From contig NZ_JBEQZJ010000046.1 in NCBI RefSeq assembly GCF_045223415.1, positions 1 to 30,114 of the forward strand: a stretch of 30,114 nucleotides of DNA. The letters run 5' to 3'. Origin of the DNA: Hoskinsella mucinilytica (GTDB taxonomy: Bacteria; Bacillota_I; Bacilli_A; Erysipelotrichales; Erysipelotrichaceae). The notes under the pieces are model-generated. The model saw nothing but the letters and a program-made list of their open reading frames with translations, was not told the origin of the DNA and searched no databases. Positions 1 through 8,751 of this stretch are shown piece after piece; within the stretch, counting starts at the first letter, position 1, and each line of letters begins with the position of its first letter. Position numbers and translations under genes: made by a program.

Positions 1-2
1 GT

Positions 3-524
3 TATAAGAATTATTCGTCTTCTATGATTACTACATTAGGGAAACAAAATGATAAATATCCTATTTGGATTCCCAATGAATATTTTTGGACTTATATTTA
101 TCTAACTTCACCTTTAGCTAATTTGAACTATAACGTTAATAATTATTTACCATCATTTAATTTGAAAGATTATACACTTGAATTTGTTCCAGATTTTATA
201 AGATTGAGATTACCTAATTATGAAAAGATAGAGCCAAATTTACAAGTAAGTAGCTTAAACGTTAGCACACAATTTTTAAAGCCATATCTAACAATGGGCT
301 TTTTTGGTGTGTATATTATTTACCTAATGCAACTTTTTATTTATATACTTATAATTTATATAAATGATAGAAGCAAAAGTAAATATTCAGTAGCAATTTA
401 TAACTGCCTTCTTTATTCATATTTACTATCCTTTTTTGACAATACCTTTACATACTCAATTACAGCATTATTGATTTTATATTCACTACTAGCTTCATTG
501 AATTTGAAAATAAAAATAAAATAG
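3..524 (+). CDS. wzy: Oligosaccharide repeat-unit polymerase (Wzy-like), C-terminal part
   Basis: The reading frame is open to the left edge, so only the last 173 residues of a larger membrane protein are visible. The first Met in view, at position 24, has no ribosome binding site and is not the real start. The visible part has an aromatic-rich extracytoplasmic loop containing the string TYIYLTSPLANL, then two or three hydrophobic segments of Phe, Ile, Tyr and Leu, and a basic tail. This is how polysaccharide polymerases of the Wzy/O-antigen polymerase group end, and the next gene is a Wzx flippase, its usual partner. The predicted role is joining lipid-linked repeat units on the outer face of the membrane. 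Bases are markedly AT-rich, like the flippase gene but unlike the rfb genes. Such polymerases share little sequence, so the call rests on topology, one loop motif and context. Confidence 0.6.
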   Translation, partial: YKNYSSSMITTLGKQNDKYPIWIPNEYFWTYIYLTSPLANLNYNVNNYLPSFNLKDYTLEFVPDFIRLRLPNYEKIEPNLQVSSLNVSTQFLKPYLTMGFFGVYIIYLMQLFIYILIIYINDRSKSKYSVAIYNCLLYSYLLSFFDNTFTYSITALLILYSLLASLNLKIKIK

Positions 525-533
525 GAGAATCTT

Positions 534-1976
534 ATGAATAATGTAAAAAAAAATTTCTTGTATAATGTTATTTATCAAATTTTATCAATTATCTTACCAT
601 TAATAACTGTTCCGTATACTTCAAGAGTTTTAGGAGCAAGTAATATTGGAATCTTTTCTTATACATATGCTATTGTGTTTTATTTTATGACGATTGCTAT
701 GCTTGGTATTACAAATTATGGAAGTAGAAGTATCGCTAAATCTAGAGATAATTCTATTGAATTGTCTAAAACTTTTTTTTCAATATATAGTATTCAGATT
801 TTAATGTCTTTATTAATGCTGGTTATTTATTGCTTTTACATTAGCTTTGGAAGCACATATAAAGTGATTTCAATAATCCAAATTTTATATTTGATGTCAA
901 GTATGTTTGATATTAATTGGTTCTTTTTTGGAATGGAAGAATTTAAACTAACTGTATTAAGGAATGCAAGTGTAAAAATTATTTCTTTAATCTTAATTAT
1001 TTTGCTTGTAAAAACAAGTGAAGATATTAACATTTATACATTGATTATGAGTGGAAGCACTTTGCTTAGTCAATTGATATTATTGCCTTTCTTAAAAAAT
1101 AGAATAAAGTTTTGTAGAATTAGTCTAGATGATATAAAAGTGCACATAAAGCCCTGTATTATATTATTTTTTCCTGTTATTGCGATGAGTCTTTATAAGT
1201 TGATGGATAAAATAATGTTAGGCTATTTAGCTAATGTTACAGAAGTTGGTTTTTATGAACAAGCAGAAAAAATAATCAATATGCCTCTTACAATTGTGGT
1301 AGCATTAGGTACAGTCACTTTACCTAAAATATCAAATATGGTCGCTAATAATGAGTATAGCAGAATAAATCTTTATATAAAGAAATCGATGAGTTTTGTT
1401 ATTTTTATTGCATCGCCTATTGCTTTGGGTTTAATTAGTATTGCTGATTATTTAATACCGATTATTTTAGGTGATGGATTCAATAAATCAATAATACTTA
1501 TACAAATACTTGCCTTTTCTATATTATTTTCTTCTATTGCAAATATTATTAGATCAGAATACCTTATACCTCTGGAAAAAGATAAAGAATTCATTATTTC
1601 TGTTTTTTTAGGTGCTTTAGTTAATTTAATAGTAAATATTTTTTTGATTCCGAAATTCCAATCAATAGGTGCTTGTATAGGAACACTTATTGCTGAATTT
1701 TTTGTAATGTTTTTTCAAATTATGATAGTTAGAAAAAGTATACCTATTTTTTCTTATATAAATAAAGCAAAAAAGTTTTTTTTAAACTCATTGATTATGT
1801 TTCTCTTTTTAAAAAGTATCGAATTATTTCATATTTCTTCCAATATATTATTAATTTTAGAAATTTTACTTGGATGTATAGTTTATGTTTTACTTAATTA
1901 TAAATATATATTGACTCTTATTCCTTTAAATAAAATATTAAATCATCGAAAAAATTATATTAAGAAAGGTAGATGA
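534..1976 (+). CDS. wzx: Wzx-type oligosaccharide flippase
   Basis: This 480-residue protein is hydrophobic through most of its length, with about a dozen predicted membrane segments, as expected for polysaccharide-specific transporters of the MOP superfamily. The N-terminus (NVIYQILSIILPLITVPYTS, then RVLGASNIGIFSYT) is the typical opening of this family, and DINWFFFGMEEFK is a further family-like stretch. It would flip undecaprenyl-linked repeat units across the membrane for the polymerase encoded just upstream. The ATG is preceded by AGGAG that overlaps the end of wzy, so the two genes are co-transcribed and probably coupled. The gene is very AT-rich and carries several homopolymers, including nine A at 545-553 within the first codons. 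Substrate specificity cannot be read from the sequence. Confidence 0.88.
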   Translation: MNNVKKNFLYNVIYQILSIILPLITVPYTSRVLGASNIGIFSYTYAIVFYFMTIAMLGITNYGSRSIAKSRDNSIELSKTFFSIYSIQILMSLLMLVIYCFYISFGSTYKVISIIQILYLMSSMFDINWFFFGMEEFKLTVLRNASVKIISLILIILLVKTSEDINIYTLIMSGSTLLSQLILLPFLKNRIKFCRISLDDIKVHIKPCIILFFPVIAMSLYKLMDKIMLGYLANVTEVGFYEQAEKIINMPLTIVVALGTVTLPKISNMVANNEYSRINLYIKKSMSFVIFIASPIALGLISIADYLIPIILGDGFNKSIILIQILAFSILFSSIANIIRSEYLIPLEKDKEFIISVFLGALVNLIVNIFLIPKFQSIGACIGTLIAEFFVMFFQIMIVRKSIPIFSYINKAKKFFLNSLIMFLFLKSIELFHISSNILLILEILLGCIVYVLLNYKYILTLIPLNKILNHRKNYIKKGR

Positions 1977-1983
1977 AACTAAA

Positions 1984-2883
1984 ATGCTTAAACGAAAAGG
2001 TATTATATTAGCAGGTGGTAGTGGAACACGTCTATATCCACTCACAAAAGTAACGAGTAAACAGTTACTTCCGATTTACGATAAACCAATGATTTATTAT
2101 CCTATGTCTATTCTTATGCAGGCAGGGATTAGAGAAATTCTTATCATCTCAACACCAGAAGATACACCTAGATTTGAAGAATTGCTTGGAAATGGTCATC
2201 AATTTGGTTTGGAACTTTCCTATAAGGTCCAACCTTCTCCGGATGGTCTTGCTCAAGCTTTTATTTTGGGCGAAGAGTTTATTGGTGAGGATTCTGTGGC
2301 TATGGTTCTTGGAGATAACATTTTTCATGGTCATGGCTTAACAAAACGACTGAAAATGGCTGCTTCCAAAGAAAATGGTGCTACTGTATTTGGTTATTAT
2401 GTGGATGATCCAGAACGTTTTGGTGTAGTGGAATTTGACCATAACGGAAAGGCTATCTCTTTAGAAGAAAAACCTGAAGTCCCTAAATCAAACTATGCTG
2501 TAACTGGTTTATACTTCTATGATAATAAGGTTGTTGAGTATGCGAAAAACTTAAAACCATCGCCAAGAGGAGAACTTGAAATCACTGATTTAAATCGAAT
2601 TTATCTGGAACATGGTGATCTAGAGGTAACACTACTTGGACAAGGATTTACATGGTTAGATACCGGTACTCATCAATCCTTAGCTGATGCCACAAATTTC
2701 GTAGAAACAGTAGAGGAACACTCTCATCGTAAAATTGCTTGTATCGAAGAAATAGCATTTGATAATGGTTGGATGTCAAGAGAACAATTGATGAAGTCTT
2801 ATGAAGAATGCAAAAAGAATCAGTATGGTCAATATTTGAAAAATATTCTAGATGGAAAATATATCGATAAGGGGATGAGATAA
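1984..2883 (+). CDS. rfbA: Glucose-1-phosphate thymidylyltransferase (RmlA)
   Basis: RmlA makes dTDP-glucose from dTTP and glucose-1-phosphate, the first step of dTDP-L-rhamnose synthesis in the cytoplasm. The 299-residue length is standard. The nucleotide-binding loop GGSGTRL is at residues 11-17, followed by a lysine in SKQLLPIYDKPMIYYP. The metal-binding aspartate lies in LGDN (D111) and the sugar-binding EEKP is at 161-164. The gene starts 7 bases after wzx and is followed one base later by rfbC, so it lies in the operon. Base composition becomes less AT-rich here than in wzy and wzx, which marks the boundary between the variable and conserved parts of the locus. Confidence 0.97.
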   Translation: MLKRKGIILAGGSGTRLYPLTKVTSKQLLPIYDKPMIYYPMSILMQAGIREILIISTPEDTPRFEELLGNGHQFGLELSYKVQPSPDGLAQAFILGEEFIGEDSVAMVLGDNIFHGHGLTKRLKMAASKENGATVFGYYVDDPERFGVVEFDHNGKAISLEEKPEVPKSNYAVTGLYFYDNKVVEYAKNLKPSPRGELEITDLNRIYLEHGDLEVTLLGQGFTWLDTGTHQSLADATNFVETVEEHSHRKIACIEEIAFDNGWMSREQLMKSYEECKKNQYGQYLKNILDGKYIDKGMR

Positions 2884-2884
2884 G

Positions 2885-3460
2885 ATGAAAAAAATAGAAA
2901 CAAAAATACCTGGTGTCATCATCATTGAACCAGATTGTCATGGAGATCATAGAGGTTGGTTCATGGAAACTTATAGTACAGAAAAATATAAGGAACTAGG
3001 TATACATGCTGTTTTTGTTCAGGACAATCAATCTTTTTCTGCTCATAAGGGAACACTAAGAGGTCTACACTTCCAAAACAGTCCAATGGCACAAGCCAAA
3101 CTTGTAAGATGTACAAAAGGTGCAGTAATTGATGTTGCTGTAGATATCAGAAAAGGAAGTCCTACCTATCTTCAATGGGTCAGTGTTGAATTATCAGAGG
3201 AAAACAAAAGACAATTCTTTATTCCAAGAGGGTTCGCTCATGGATTCTTAACACTAACTGACAATGTTGAGTTTGAATATAAAGTAGATAATTTATATTC
3301 AAAAGAATGTGATAGAGGAATCCGATACAATGACCCATCGATTAATGTAGATTGGGGAGGATTATTAAATGGTATGGAACCAATCCTTTCTGATAAGGAT
3401 ATCAACGGACCTTTGTTAAAAGATAGTGATTGCAATTTTATTTATGAGGAGATGAAATAA
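2885..3460 (+). CDS. rfbC: dTDP-4-dehydrorhamnose 3,5-epimerase (RmlC)
   Basis: RmlC inverts C3 and C5 of dTDP-4-keto-6-deoxyglucose, the third step towards dTDP-L-rhamnose. The 191-residue length fits the cupin family. The motif GTLRGLHFQ carries the expected catalytic base H62. The acid tyrosine is likely Y138 in NLYSKE, and H119 lies in the conserved IPRGFAHGF strand. The stretch RYNDPSINVDW near 147-157 is also typical. The start codon lies one base after the rfbA stop and is preceded by GGGGATGAGATAAG, which contains a GGATGAG ribosome binding site. It is part of the four-gene rhamnose block in the order A-C-B-D. Confidence 0.97.
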   Translation: MKKIETKIPGVIIIEPDCHGDHRGWFMETYSTEKYKELGIHAVFVQDNQSFSAHKGTLRGLHFQNSPMAQAKLVRCTKGAVIDVAVDIRKGSPTYLQWVSVELSEENKRQFFIPRGFAHGFLTLTDNVEFEYKVDNLYSKECDRGIRYNDPSINVDWGGLLNGMEPILSDKDINGPLLKDSDCNFIYEEMK

Positions 3461-3461
3461 T

Positions 3462-4490
3462 ATGAAAATACTTGTTACAGGCGGTGCTGGTTTTATTGGT
3501 GGAAACTTTGTTCATTATATGGTAGACAAATATCCTGAAGATATGATCGTAAACTTAGATAAGCTTACTTATGCAGGAAATTTAGAAACATGTAAACCAG
3601 TAGAAAACAAACCAAATTATAAATTTATCAAGGGAGATATTGCAGATAGAGAATTTATCTTTGATCTATTCGAAAAAGAACATTTTGATATCGTTGTGAA
3701 TTTTGCGGCAGAAAGCCATGTAGATAGAAGCATTGAAGACCCTGAAATCTTTGTAAAGACAAATGTGAATGGGACAACTACTCTACTAGATGCATGTAAT
3801 AAATATGGAATAAAGAGATATCATCAAGTATCAACGGATGAAGTGTATGGAGATTTACCATTGGATCGTAAAGATCTTTTTTTTACGGAAGAAACACCAT
3901 TACATACCTCTAGTCCATATTCCAGTGCAAAAGCAAGTGCAGACTTGTTTGTACTAGCATACTATAGAACTTATGGATTACCAGTTACGATTTCAAGATG
4001 TTCCAATAACTATGGACCATATCATTTTCCTGAGAAGTTGATTCCACTAATGATCTCAAGAGCATTAGCAGATGAAAGTTTACCTGTATATGGAAAAGGT
4101 GACAATGTAAGAGATTGGCTTCATGTATATGATCATTGTGTTGCGATTGATTTGATCGTAAGAAATGGAAGAGTTGGGGAAGTCTATAACGTAGGTGGAC
4201 ACAATGAAAGAACGAATCTTGAAGTAGTAAAAACAATACTACGTGCATTAGATAAACCAGAAAGCTTGATCAAATTTGTAGAAGATCGAAAAGGACATGA
4301 TAGAAGATATGCAATTGATCCTACAAAGCTTGAAACAGAGCTTGGATGGAAACCAAAATATAACTTTGATACAGGAATACAACAAACGATTCAATGGTAT
4401 TTAGACAATAAAGAATGGTGGCAGAATATTCTGAGTGGAGAGTATCAGAATTATTTTGAAAAGATGTACAAGGATAAAGGAAGAGTGTAG
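3462..4490 (+). CDS. rfbB: dTDP-glucose 4,6-dehydratase (RmlB)
   Basis: RmlB converts dTDP-glucose to dTDP-4-keto-6-deoxyglucose using tightly bound NAD+. It is an extended short-chain dehydrogenase of 342 residues. The Rossmann motif GGAGFIG is at 7-13. The catalytic Thr-Asp-Glu triad is in STDEVYGD (T125, D126, E127) and the YxxxK pair is Y153/K157 in SPYSSAKASAD. The substrate-loop stretch RCSNNYGPYHFPEKLIP is intact. The gene starts one base after rfbC, with a GAGGAG ribosome binding site inside the end of rfbC, and is followed two bases later by rfbD. Confidence 0.97.
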   Translation: MKILVTGGAGFIGGNFVHYMVDKYPEDMIVNLDKLTYAGNLETCKPVENKPNYKFIKGDIADREFIFDLFEKEHFDIVVNFAAESHVDRSIEDPEIFVKTNVNGTTTLLDACNKYGIKRYHQVSTDEVYGDLPLDRKDLFFTEETPLHTSSPYSSAKASADLFVLAYYRTYGLPVTISRCSNNYGPYHFPEKLIPLMISRALADESLPVYGKGDNVRDWLHVYDHCVAIDLIVRNGRVGEVYNVGGHNERTNLEVVKTILRALDKPESLIKFVEDRKGHDRRYAIDPTKLETELGWKPKYNFDTGIQQTIQWYLDNKEWWQNILSGEYQNYFEKMYKDKGRV

Positions 4491-4492
4491 AT

Positions 4493-5335
4493 ATGAAATA
4501 TCTAGTAACAGGAATCAAAGGGCAATTAGGCTATGATGTCTGTAGAGAACTAAAAGAACGAGGCTATGAATATTTAGGTATCGATAAAGATGAAATGGAT
4601 ATCACGAATAAAGCAGAAGTAGAAAAAGTGATAAAAGAATATCATCCTGATATCGTAGTACATTGTGCAGCATATACAGCAGTAGATGCTGCAGAAGATA
4701 ATAAAGAACTTTGCATGAAGATCAATGTAGATGGTACAAGAAATATAGCGGAAGTATGTAAAGAAATAGATGCAACGATGTTTTATATCAGTACAGACTA
4801 TGTATTTGATGGAACAGGTGAAAAAGCATGGGAAGTGGATGATGAGAAGAAACCATGTAATGTGTATGGAGAAAGTAAATATCTTGGCGAACTTGAAGTA
4901 CAGAAGCTACTTGAAAAATATTTTATTGTGAGAATATCGTGGGTGTTTGGAGTGAATGGTAATAACTTTATTAAAACAATGTTAAGACTTGCAGAAACAC
5001 ATGACGAGATCAATGTAGTAAATGATCAAATAGGAAGTCCAACAAGTACTTATGATTTATCAAAGCTATTAGTAGATATGAGTGAAACTGATAAATATGG
5101 AGTATATCATGCAACAAATGAAGGTTACTGTAGTTGGTATGAATTCACATGTGAGATTTTCAAGTTAACAGGTAAAAATGTGAAAGTAAATGGAATACCA
5201 ACAAGTGAGTATCCTACAAGAGCAGTGCGACCATTAAATTCAAGAATGAGTAAAAAAGAGCTAGATGAAAATGGATTTAATAGAATGATAGATTGGAAAC
5301 AATCAGTTAAATACTATTTGGAGATGGAGAAATGA
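4493..5335 (+). CDS. rfbD: dTDP-4-dehydrorhamnose reductase (RmlD)
   Basis: RmlD performs the last step of dTDP-L-rhamnose synthesis, an NAD(P)H-dependent reduction at C4. The 280-residue protein has the cofactor motif GIKGQLG at 7-13, the STDYVFDG strand at 100-107 and the catalytic tyrosine and lysine in YGESK (Y125, K129). The C-terminal RAVRPLNSRM stretch is characteristic of RmlD. The stop codon overlaps the start of the next gene in ATGA, pointing to translational coupling with UDP-glucose dehydrogenase. With rfbA, rfbC and rfbB this completes the pathway, so rhamnose is almost certainly part of the polymer or of a shared cell-wall glycan. Confidence 0.97.
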   Translation: MKYLVTGIKGQLGYDVCRELKERGYEYLGIDKDEMDITNKAEVEKVIKEYHPDIVVHCAAYTAVDAAEDNKELCMKINVDGTRNIAEVCKEIDATMFYISTDYVFDGTGEKAWEVDDEKKPCNVYGESKYLGELEVQKLLEKYFIVRISWVFGVNGNNFIKTMLRLAETHDEINVVNDQIGSPTSTYDLSKLLVDMSETDKYGVYHATNEGYCSWYEFTCEIFKLTGKNVKVNGIPTSEYPTRAVRPLNSRMSKKELDENGFNRMIDWKQSVKYYLEMEK

Positions 5336-6498
5336 AGATTGCAGTTGCAGGAACAGGTTATGTGGGGTTGAGTATCGCAACCTTATTATCTCAATATAAT
5401 GAGGTAATAGCTTTAGATATCATCAAAGAAAAAGTGGATATGATCAATCATCATATTTCACCAATCAAAGATGATAAGATAGAAGAGTATTTGAAAGATA
5501 AAGAATTGAATTTGAAAGCAACCTTGGATAAAGAGGTTGCTTTTCAGAATGCTGATTTTGTTGTTATCAGTACACCAACAAATTATGATGAAAAGAAAAA
5601 CTTCTTTGACACATCATCAGTGGAAAATATCATTGAATCAGTGATGAACATCAATCCAAATACTGTTATGGTGATTAAATCTACGGTACCAGTTGGATAT
5701 ACAAAGAGAATCAAAAAGAAATATGGTATTGATAATATCATGTTTTCACCGGAATTCTTAAGAGAAGGAAAGGCTTTATATGATAATCTTTATCCTTCTA
5801 GAATTGTTGTTGGAGAGAAAAGTGAAAGAGCTAAAGTATTTGCGTCTTTATTACAAGAGGGAGCAATCAAAGAAAATATCCCAATACTTTTCACAGATAG
5901 TACAGAAGCAGAAGCAATTAAGTTATTCGCAAATACTTATTTAGCTTTACGTGTATCTTATTTTAATGAACTAGATACCTATGCTGAAATGAAAGGGTTG
6001 AATACACAGGATATTATAGAGGGTGTCGGTTTAGATCCTAGAATAGGAAGTCATTATAATAATCCATCTTTTGGTTATGGAGGATATTGCCTACCTAAAG
6101 ATACTAAGCAATTATTGGCAAATTATAACGAGGTACCACAGAATTTAATCGAAGCAATTGTAAAATCCAATACAACAAGAAAAGATCATATTGCACAAAT
6201 GATCATAGATAGAGATCCTAAAGTTGTAGGTATTTATCGTTTGACCATGAAAACAGGTTCAGATAACTTTAGAGCAAGTGCAATACAAGGTATCATGAAA
6301 AGAATCAAGGCAAAAGGAATAGAAGTAGTGGTATATGAACCAACGCTTAAAGAAGAAGAGTTTTATAGAAGTAGAGTCATCAATGATTTAGATCATTTCA
6401 AACAGGAATGTGATGTTATTGTAGTAAACAGAGTTACTGATGAATTGAAAGATGTAGAAGAAAAAGTGTATACAAGAGATATTTTCAATAAAGATTAG
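5332..6498 (+). CDS. ugd: UDP-glucose 6-dehydrogenase
   Basis: The enzyme oxidises UDP-glucose twice with NAD+ to UDP-glucuronate, a precursor of acidic capsule sugars. At 388 residues it belongs to the short Ugd type seen in streptococcal capsule loci. The N-terminal dinucleotide motif is GTGYVG at 7-12. SPEFLREG at 139-146, K197 and N201 in AIKLFAN, and the catalytic cysteine C253 in GYGGYCLPKD (with K256) are all present. The gene overlaps rfbD by four bases. It suggests a polymer that carries a uronic acid, and therefore negative charge, besides rhamnose. No epimerase or transferase acting on UDP-glucuronate is visible in this window, so those would lie upstream. Confidence 0.96.
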   Translation: MKIAVAGTGYVGLSIATLLSQYNEVIALDIIKEKVDMINHHISPIKDDKIEEYLKDKELNLKATLDKEVAFQNADFVVISTPTNYDEKKNFFDTSSVENIIESVMNINPNTVMVIKSTVPVGYTKRIKKKYGIDNIMFSPEFLREGKALYDNLYPSRIVVGEKSERAKVFASLLQEGAIKENIPILFTDSTEAEAIKLFANTYLALRVSYFNELDTYAEMKGLNTQDIIEGVGLDPRIGSHYNNPSFGYGGYCLPKDTKQLLANYNEVPQNLIEAIVKSNTTRKDHIAQMIIDRDPKVVGIYRLTMKTGSDNFRASAIQGIMKRIKAKGIEVVVYEPTLKEEEFYRSRVINDLDHFKQECDVIVVNRVTDELKDVEEKVYTRDIFNKD

Positions 6499-6518
6499 TT
6501 AAACTGTGAGGTGAAATA

Positions 6519-7217
6519 ATGAATGAATTCAATGAAAATGAGATAAAAGATGAAATAGAAATAGATATCAGTGCGTTATTAAAGCTATTAAAGAAAAATA
6601 TAAAAATGATTGTAATAAGCACCATATTATGTGCTGTTATTGCTTTATTGATCACGACTTTTTTTATGCAAAAGAAATATGCAAGTTCAGCACGTATCTA
6701 TTTAAAACCTAATGTGACTGAGCAAGGCGTTGTAGATTATAACACACTGACATCTAACTCTAAGATGGTAAATAATTATATGTCTTTGATGCAGGGTGAA
6801 ACAGTCCTTTCTAAAGTGGCGGACAACTTAAATATTGAAGATGTTGAGGAAGTAAAAAAATCGTTATCCGTAACGAATTTAAATGAAACAGAGATCATTA
6901 TTGTTAAGGCAACCACAGATGATCCTGCTAAATCTCAAGCAATTGTTAAGAATACAGTGGATGTGTTCTTTGATGAAATGAAAGAGAAGCTAGATATCAA
7001 AAATATGACGATATCTGATCAACCTAAGGTAGATGAAACACCTGTTTCACCTAGTAAGAAAATGAATACCGCTATTGGGGCGGCACTTGGTTTATTCTTA
7101 TCTTGTGGTTATGTGTTTCTTCAATATCTGTTTGATAAGAGATTGAAAAATAAAGCGGAAGCAGAAAGCTTTCTTGGTGTTCCGGTATTAGGAGAAATTC
7201 CTTGGTTTGAGGATTAA
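6519..7217 (+). CDS. cpsC: Capsule chain-length regulator / kinase activator (CpsC/Wzz family)
   Basis: This polysaccharide co-polymerase sets chain length with Wzy and activates the cognate tyrosine kinase. The 232-residue protein has an acidic cytoplasmic N-terminus, a membrane segment at about 29-50, an extracytoplasmic domain and a second segment at about 184-205. It ends in a short cytoplasmic tail (SFLGVPVLGEIPWF). The proline-containing stretch PVSPSKKMN at 175-183 just before the second segment is typical of Wzz domains. The kinase is a separate gene three positions on, as in other Gram-positive systems. The ribosome binding site GTGAGGTG precedes the start. It lies near the 3' end of the operon, unlike the promoter-proximal cpsC of streptococci. 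Confidence 0.92.
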   Translation: MNEFNENEIKDEIEIDISALLKLLKKNIKMIVISTILCAVIALLITTFFMQKKYASSARIYLKPNVTEQGVVDYNTLTSNSKMVNNYMSLMQGETVLSKVADNLNIEDVEEVKKSLSVTNLNETEIIIVKATTDDPAKSQAIVKNTVDVFFDEMKEKLDIKNMTISDQPKVDETPVSPSKKMNTAIGAALGLFLSCGYVFLQYLFDKRLKNKAEAESFLGVPVLGEIPWFED

Positions 7218-7220
7218 GTT

Positions 7221-8012
7221 ATGAATTTTATTGATATACATAATCACACTGCTTGGGAAATTGATGATGGTATGCCTTCAAAAGAAGATGCCATTCTGAC
7301 ATTAGAACAAGCAAAAAAAGATGGTATTACTGCTATTATCTCTACTCCACATTTTGTTCCTGCGACACAAGAGGAAGCTGATATTCAAAATATGAATAAA
7401 CGTATTCAAGAATTAAAAGAATTGGCAGGTCCTTATGGAATCAGCGTTTATTCAGGATCAGAAGTGTTTTTAAATCATGAATATTTAGATATGATCGATC
7501 GAAAGCAATTTAATACTTTGGCAGGATCTCATTATATCCTTGTGGAATTTGATGTGAGAAGGAATATGGACAACAACGATTACGCAGAGGATTATCTTTA
7601 TGAATTGACGGTTCGTGATTATATACCGATCATTGCACATGTAGAACGATATTTCCCAAAAGGTATCGATTTAAATCGAGTACAGAGTTGGATCGATATG
7701 GGATGCTATGTTCAAGTGAATCGTACAAGCATTCTTGGAACACATGGCGATGTTTGTAGGAAGAATGCCGATAAGCTACTAACAGAAGGTATGGTACATG
7801 TGATTGCAAGTGATGCACATCGCTCACAAGGGCATAGGATCACAAAGCTTTCCGATGTCTATGAAGAGATTGCTAAGGACTATGGAAAAGAAAATGCAGC
7901 ACTTTTATTAAGAGATAATCCCAATCATATCTTACATGATGAGGAGTTAGAAGAGATGCAGAAGATAAAGAAGAAATCTCTATTCGATAAATTCAGAAGG
8001 AGAGGAAGATAA
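7221..8012 (+). CDS. cpsB: PHP-family protein tyrosine phosphatase (CpsB/YwqE)
   Basis: The protein is a manganese-dependent phosphotyrosine phosphatase that acts on the kinase encoded next, resetting the phosphorylation cycle that governs capsule assembly. It is 263 residues long with the PHP metal-binding motifs in order: DIHNH at 5-9, DDG at 15-17, TPHF at 42-45, E81 in GSEV, AHVERY around H140, and SDAH at 197-200. The second His in the first motif is followed by TAWEIDDG rather than the more common ILPGIDDG. The metal ligands themselves are kept. It starts three bases after cpsC and ends one base before cpsD. Confidence 0.94.
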   Translation: MNFIDIHNHTAWEIDDGMPSKEDAILTLEQAKKDGITAIISTPHFVPATQEEADIQNMNKRIQELKELAGPYGISVYSGSEVFLNHEYLDMIDRKQFNTLAGSHYILVEFDVRRNMDNNDYAEDYLYELTVRDYIPIIAHVERYFPKGIDLNRVQSWIDMGCYVQVNRTSILGTHGDVCRKNADKLLTEGMVHVIASDAHRSQGHRITKLSDVYEEIAKDYGKENAALLLRDNPNHILHDEELEEMQKIKKKSLFDKFRRRGR

Positions 8013-8013
8013 G

Positions 8014-8736
8014 ATGGAACGAAAACTAGCACCAAAAAGACATACAGGGAAGAAGAAAAAGGTAGGAAAACAATCGCAGTTTGATTTTTCTGAAGTATAT
8101 CGTCAACTAAGAACGAATATTGAGTATTCTCAATTTGAAGGAGATATTCAGGTAGTCAATTTAACAAGTACGAATCCTGCTGAAGGTAAAAGCAGCGTGG
8201 CGAGTAATTTAGCAACCGTAAGTATCGCAAAGTATCACAATGTGCTATTGATGGATTGTGATCTAAGAAAGCCGGTACAGCATAAGATCTTCAATGTTTC
8301 TAATAAGATGGGATTAAGTAATTTGATGAAAAATTTTGATAGCTTTGATGTGAATGAAGATACTTATTTTCAGAAGTTTAAGGATAATACCAGTGATGGA
8401 AAGCTGTATTTACTAACTAGTGGGATGAAAGTTCCAAATCCACAGGAATTATTATCAAGTGAGAAATTCAAGCATTTGATAGAACAATTGAGAACAAGAT
8501 TTGATTTTATCGTAATAGATTGTCCACCGGTAGATGCGGTTGCGGATGCAATTCCGGTAAGTCGAGTAACAGATGGAACGGTCTTTGTGATATCAGCAAA
8601 AGAAACAAATAAGAATGATGCTAAAGCAGCATTGATGCAGATGAAAAGAAATGGTGCGAATATACTTGGGACAGTATTAACAAAGGTAGAGGCAGAAGCA
8701 AAACACTATTATGGATATTACTATAGTGAAACGTAG
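8014..8736 (+). CDS. cpsD: Bacterial tyrosine autokinase of capsule synthesis (CpsD/YwqD)
   Basis: This 240-residue BY-kinase works with CpsC. The opening RQLRTNIEYS (residues 30-39) is the helix used for ring formation. Walker A is PAEGKSSV with K59, Walker A' is LLMDCDLRKP at 78-87, and Walker B is FIVIDCPP at 165-172. The C-terminal tyrosine cluster HYYGYYY (Y232, Y233, Y235-Y237) provides the autophosphorylation sites. The first 20 residues are strongly basic, which may help membrane or partner contact. The Walker A region reads NPAEGKSS where many relatives have GEGKST. The P-loop lysine is retained, so activity is expected. Confidence 0.95.
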   Translation: MERKLAPKRHTGKKKKVGKQSQFDFSEVYRQLRTNIEYSQFEGDIQVVNLTSTNPAEGKSSVASNLATVSIAKYHNVLLMDCDLRKPVQHKIFNVSNKMGLSNLMKNFDSFDVNEDTYFQKFKDNTSDGKLYLLTSGMKVPNPQELLSSEKFKHLIEQLRTRFDFIVIDCPPVDAVADAIPVSRVTDGTVFVISAKETNKNDAKAALMQMKRNGANILGTVLTKVEAEAKHYYGYYYSET

Positions 8737-8751
8737 TCATGGAGATCTGAT

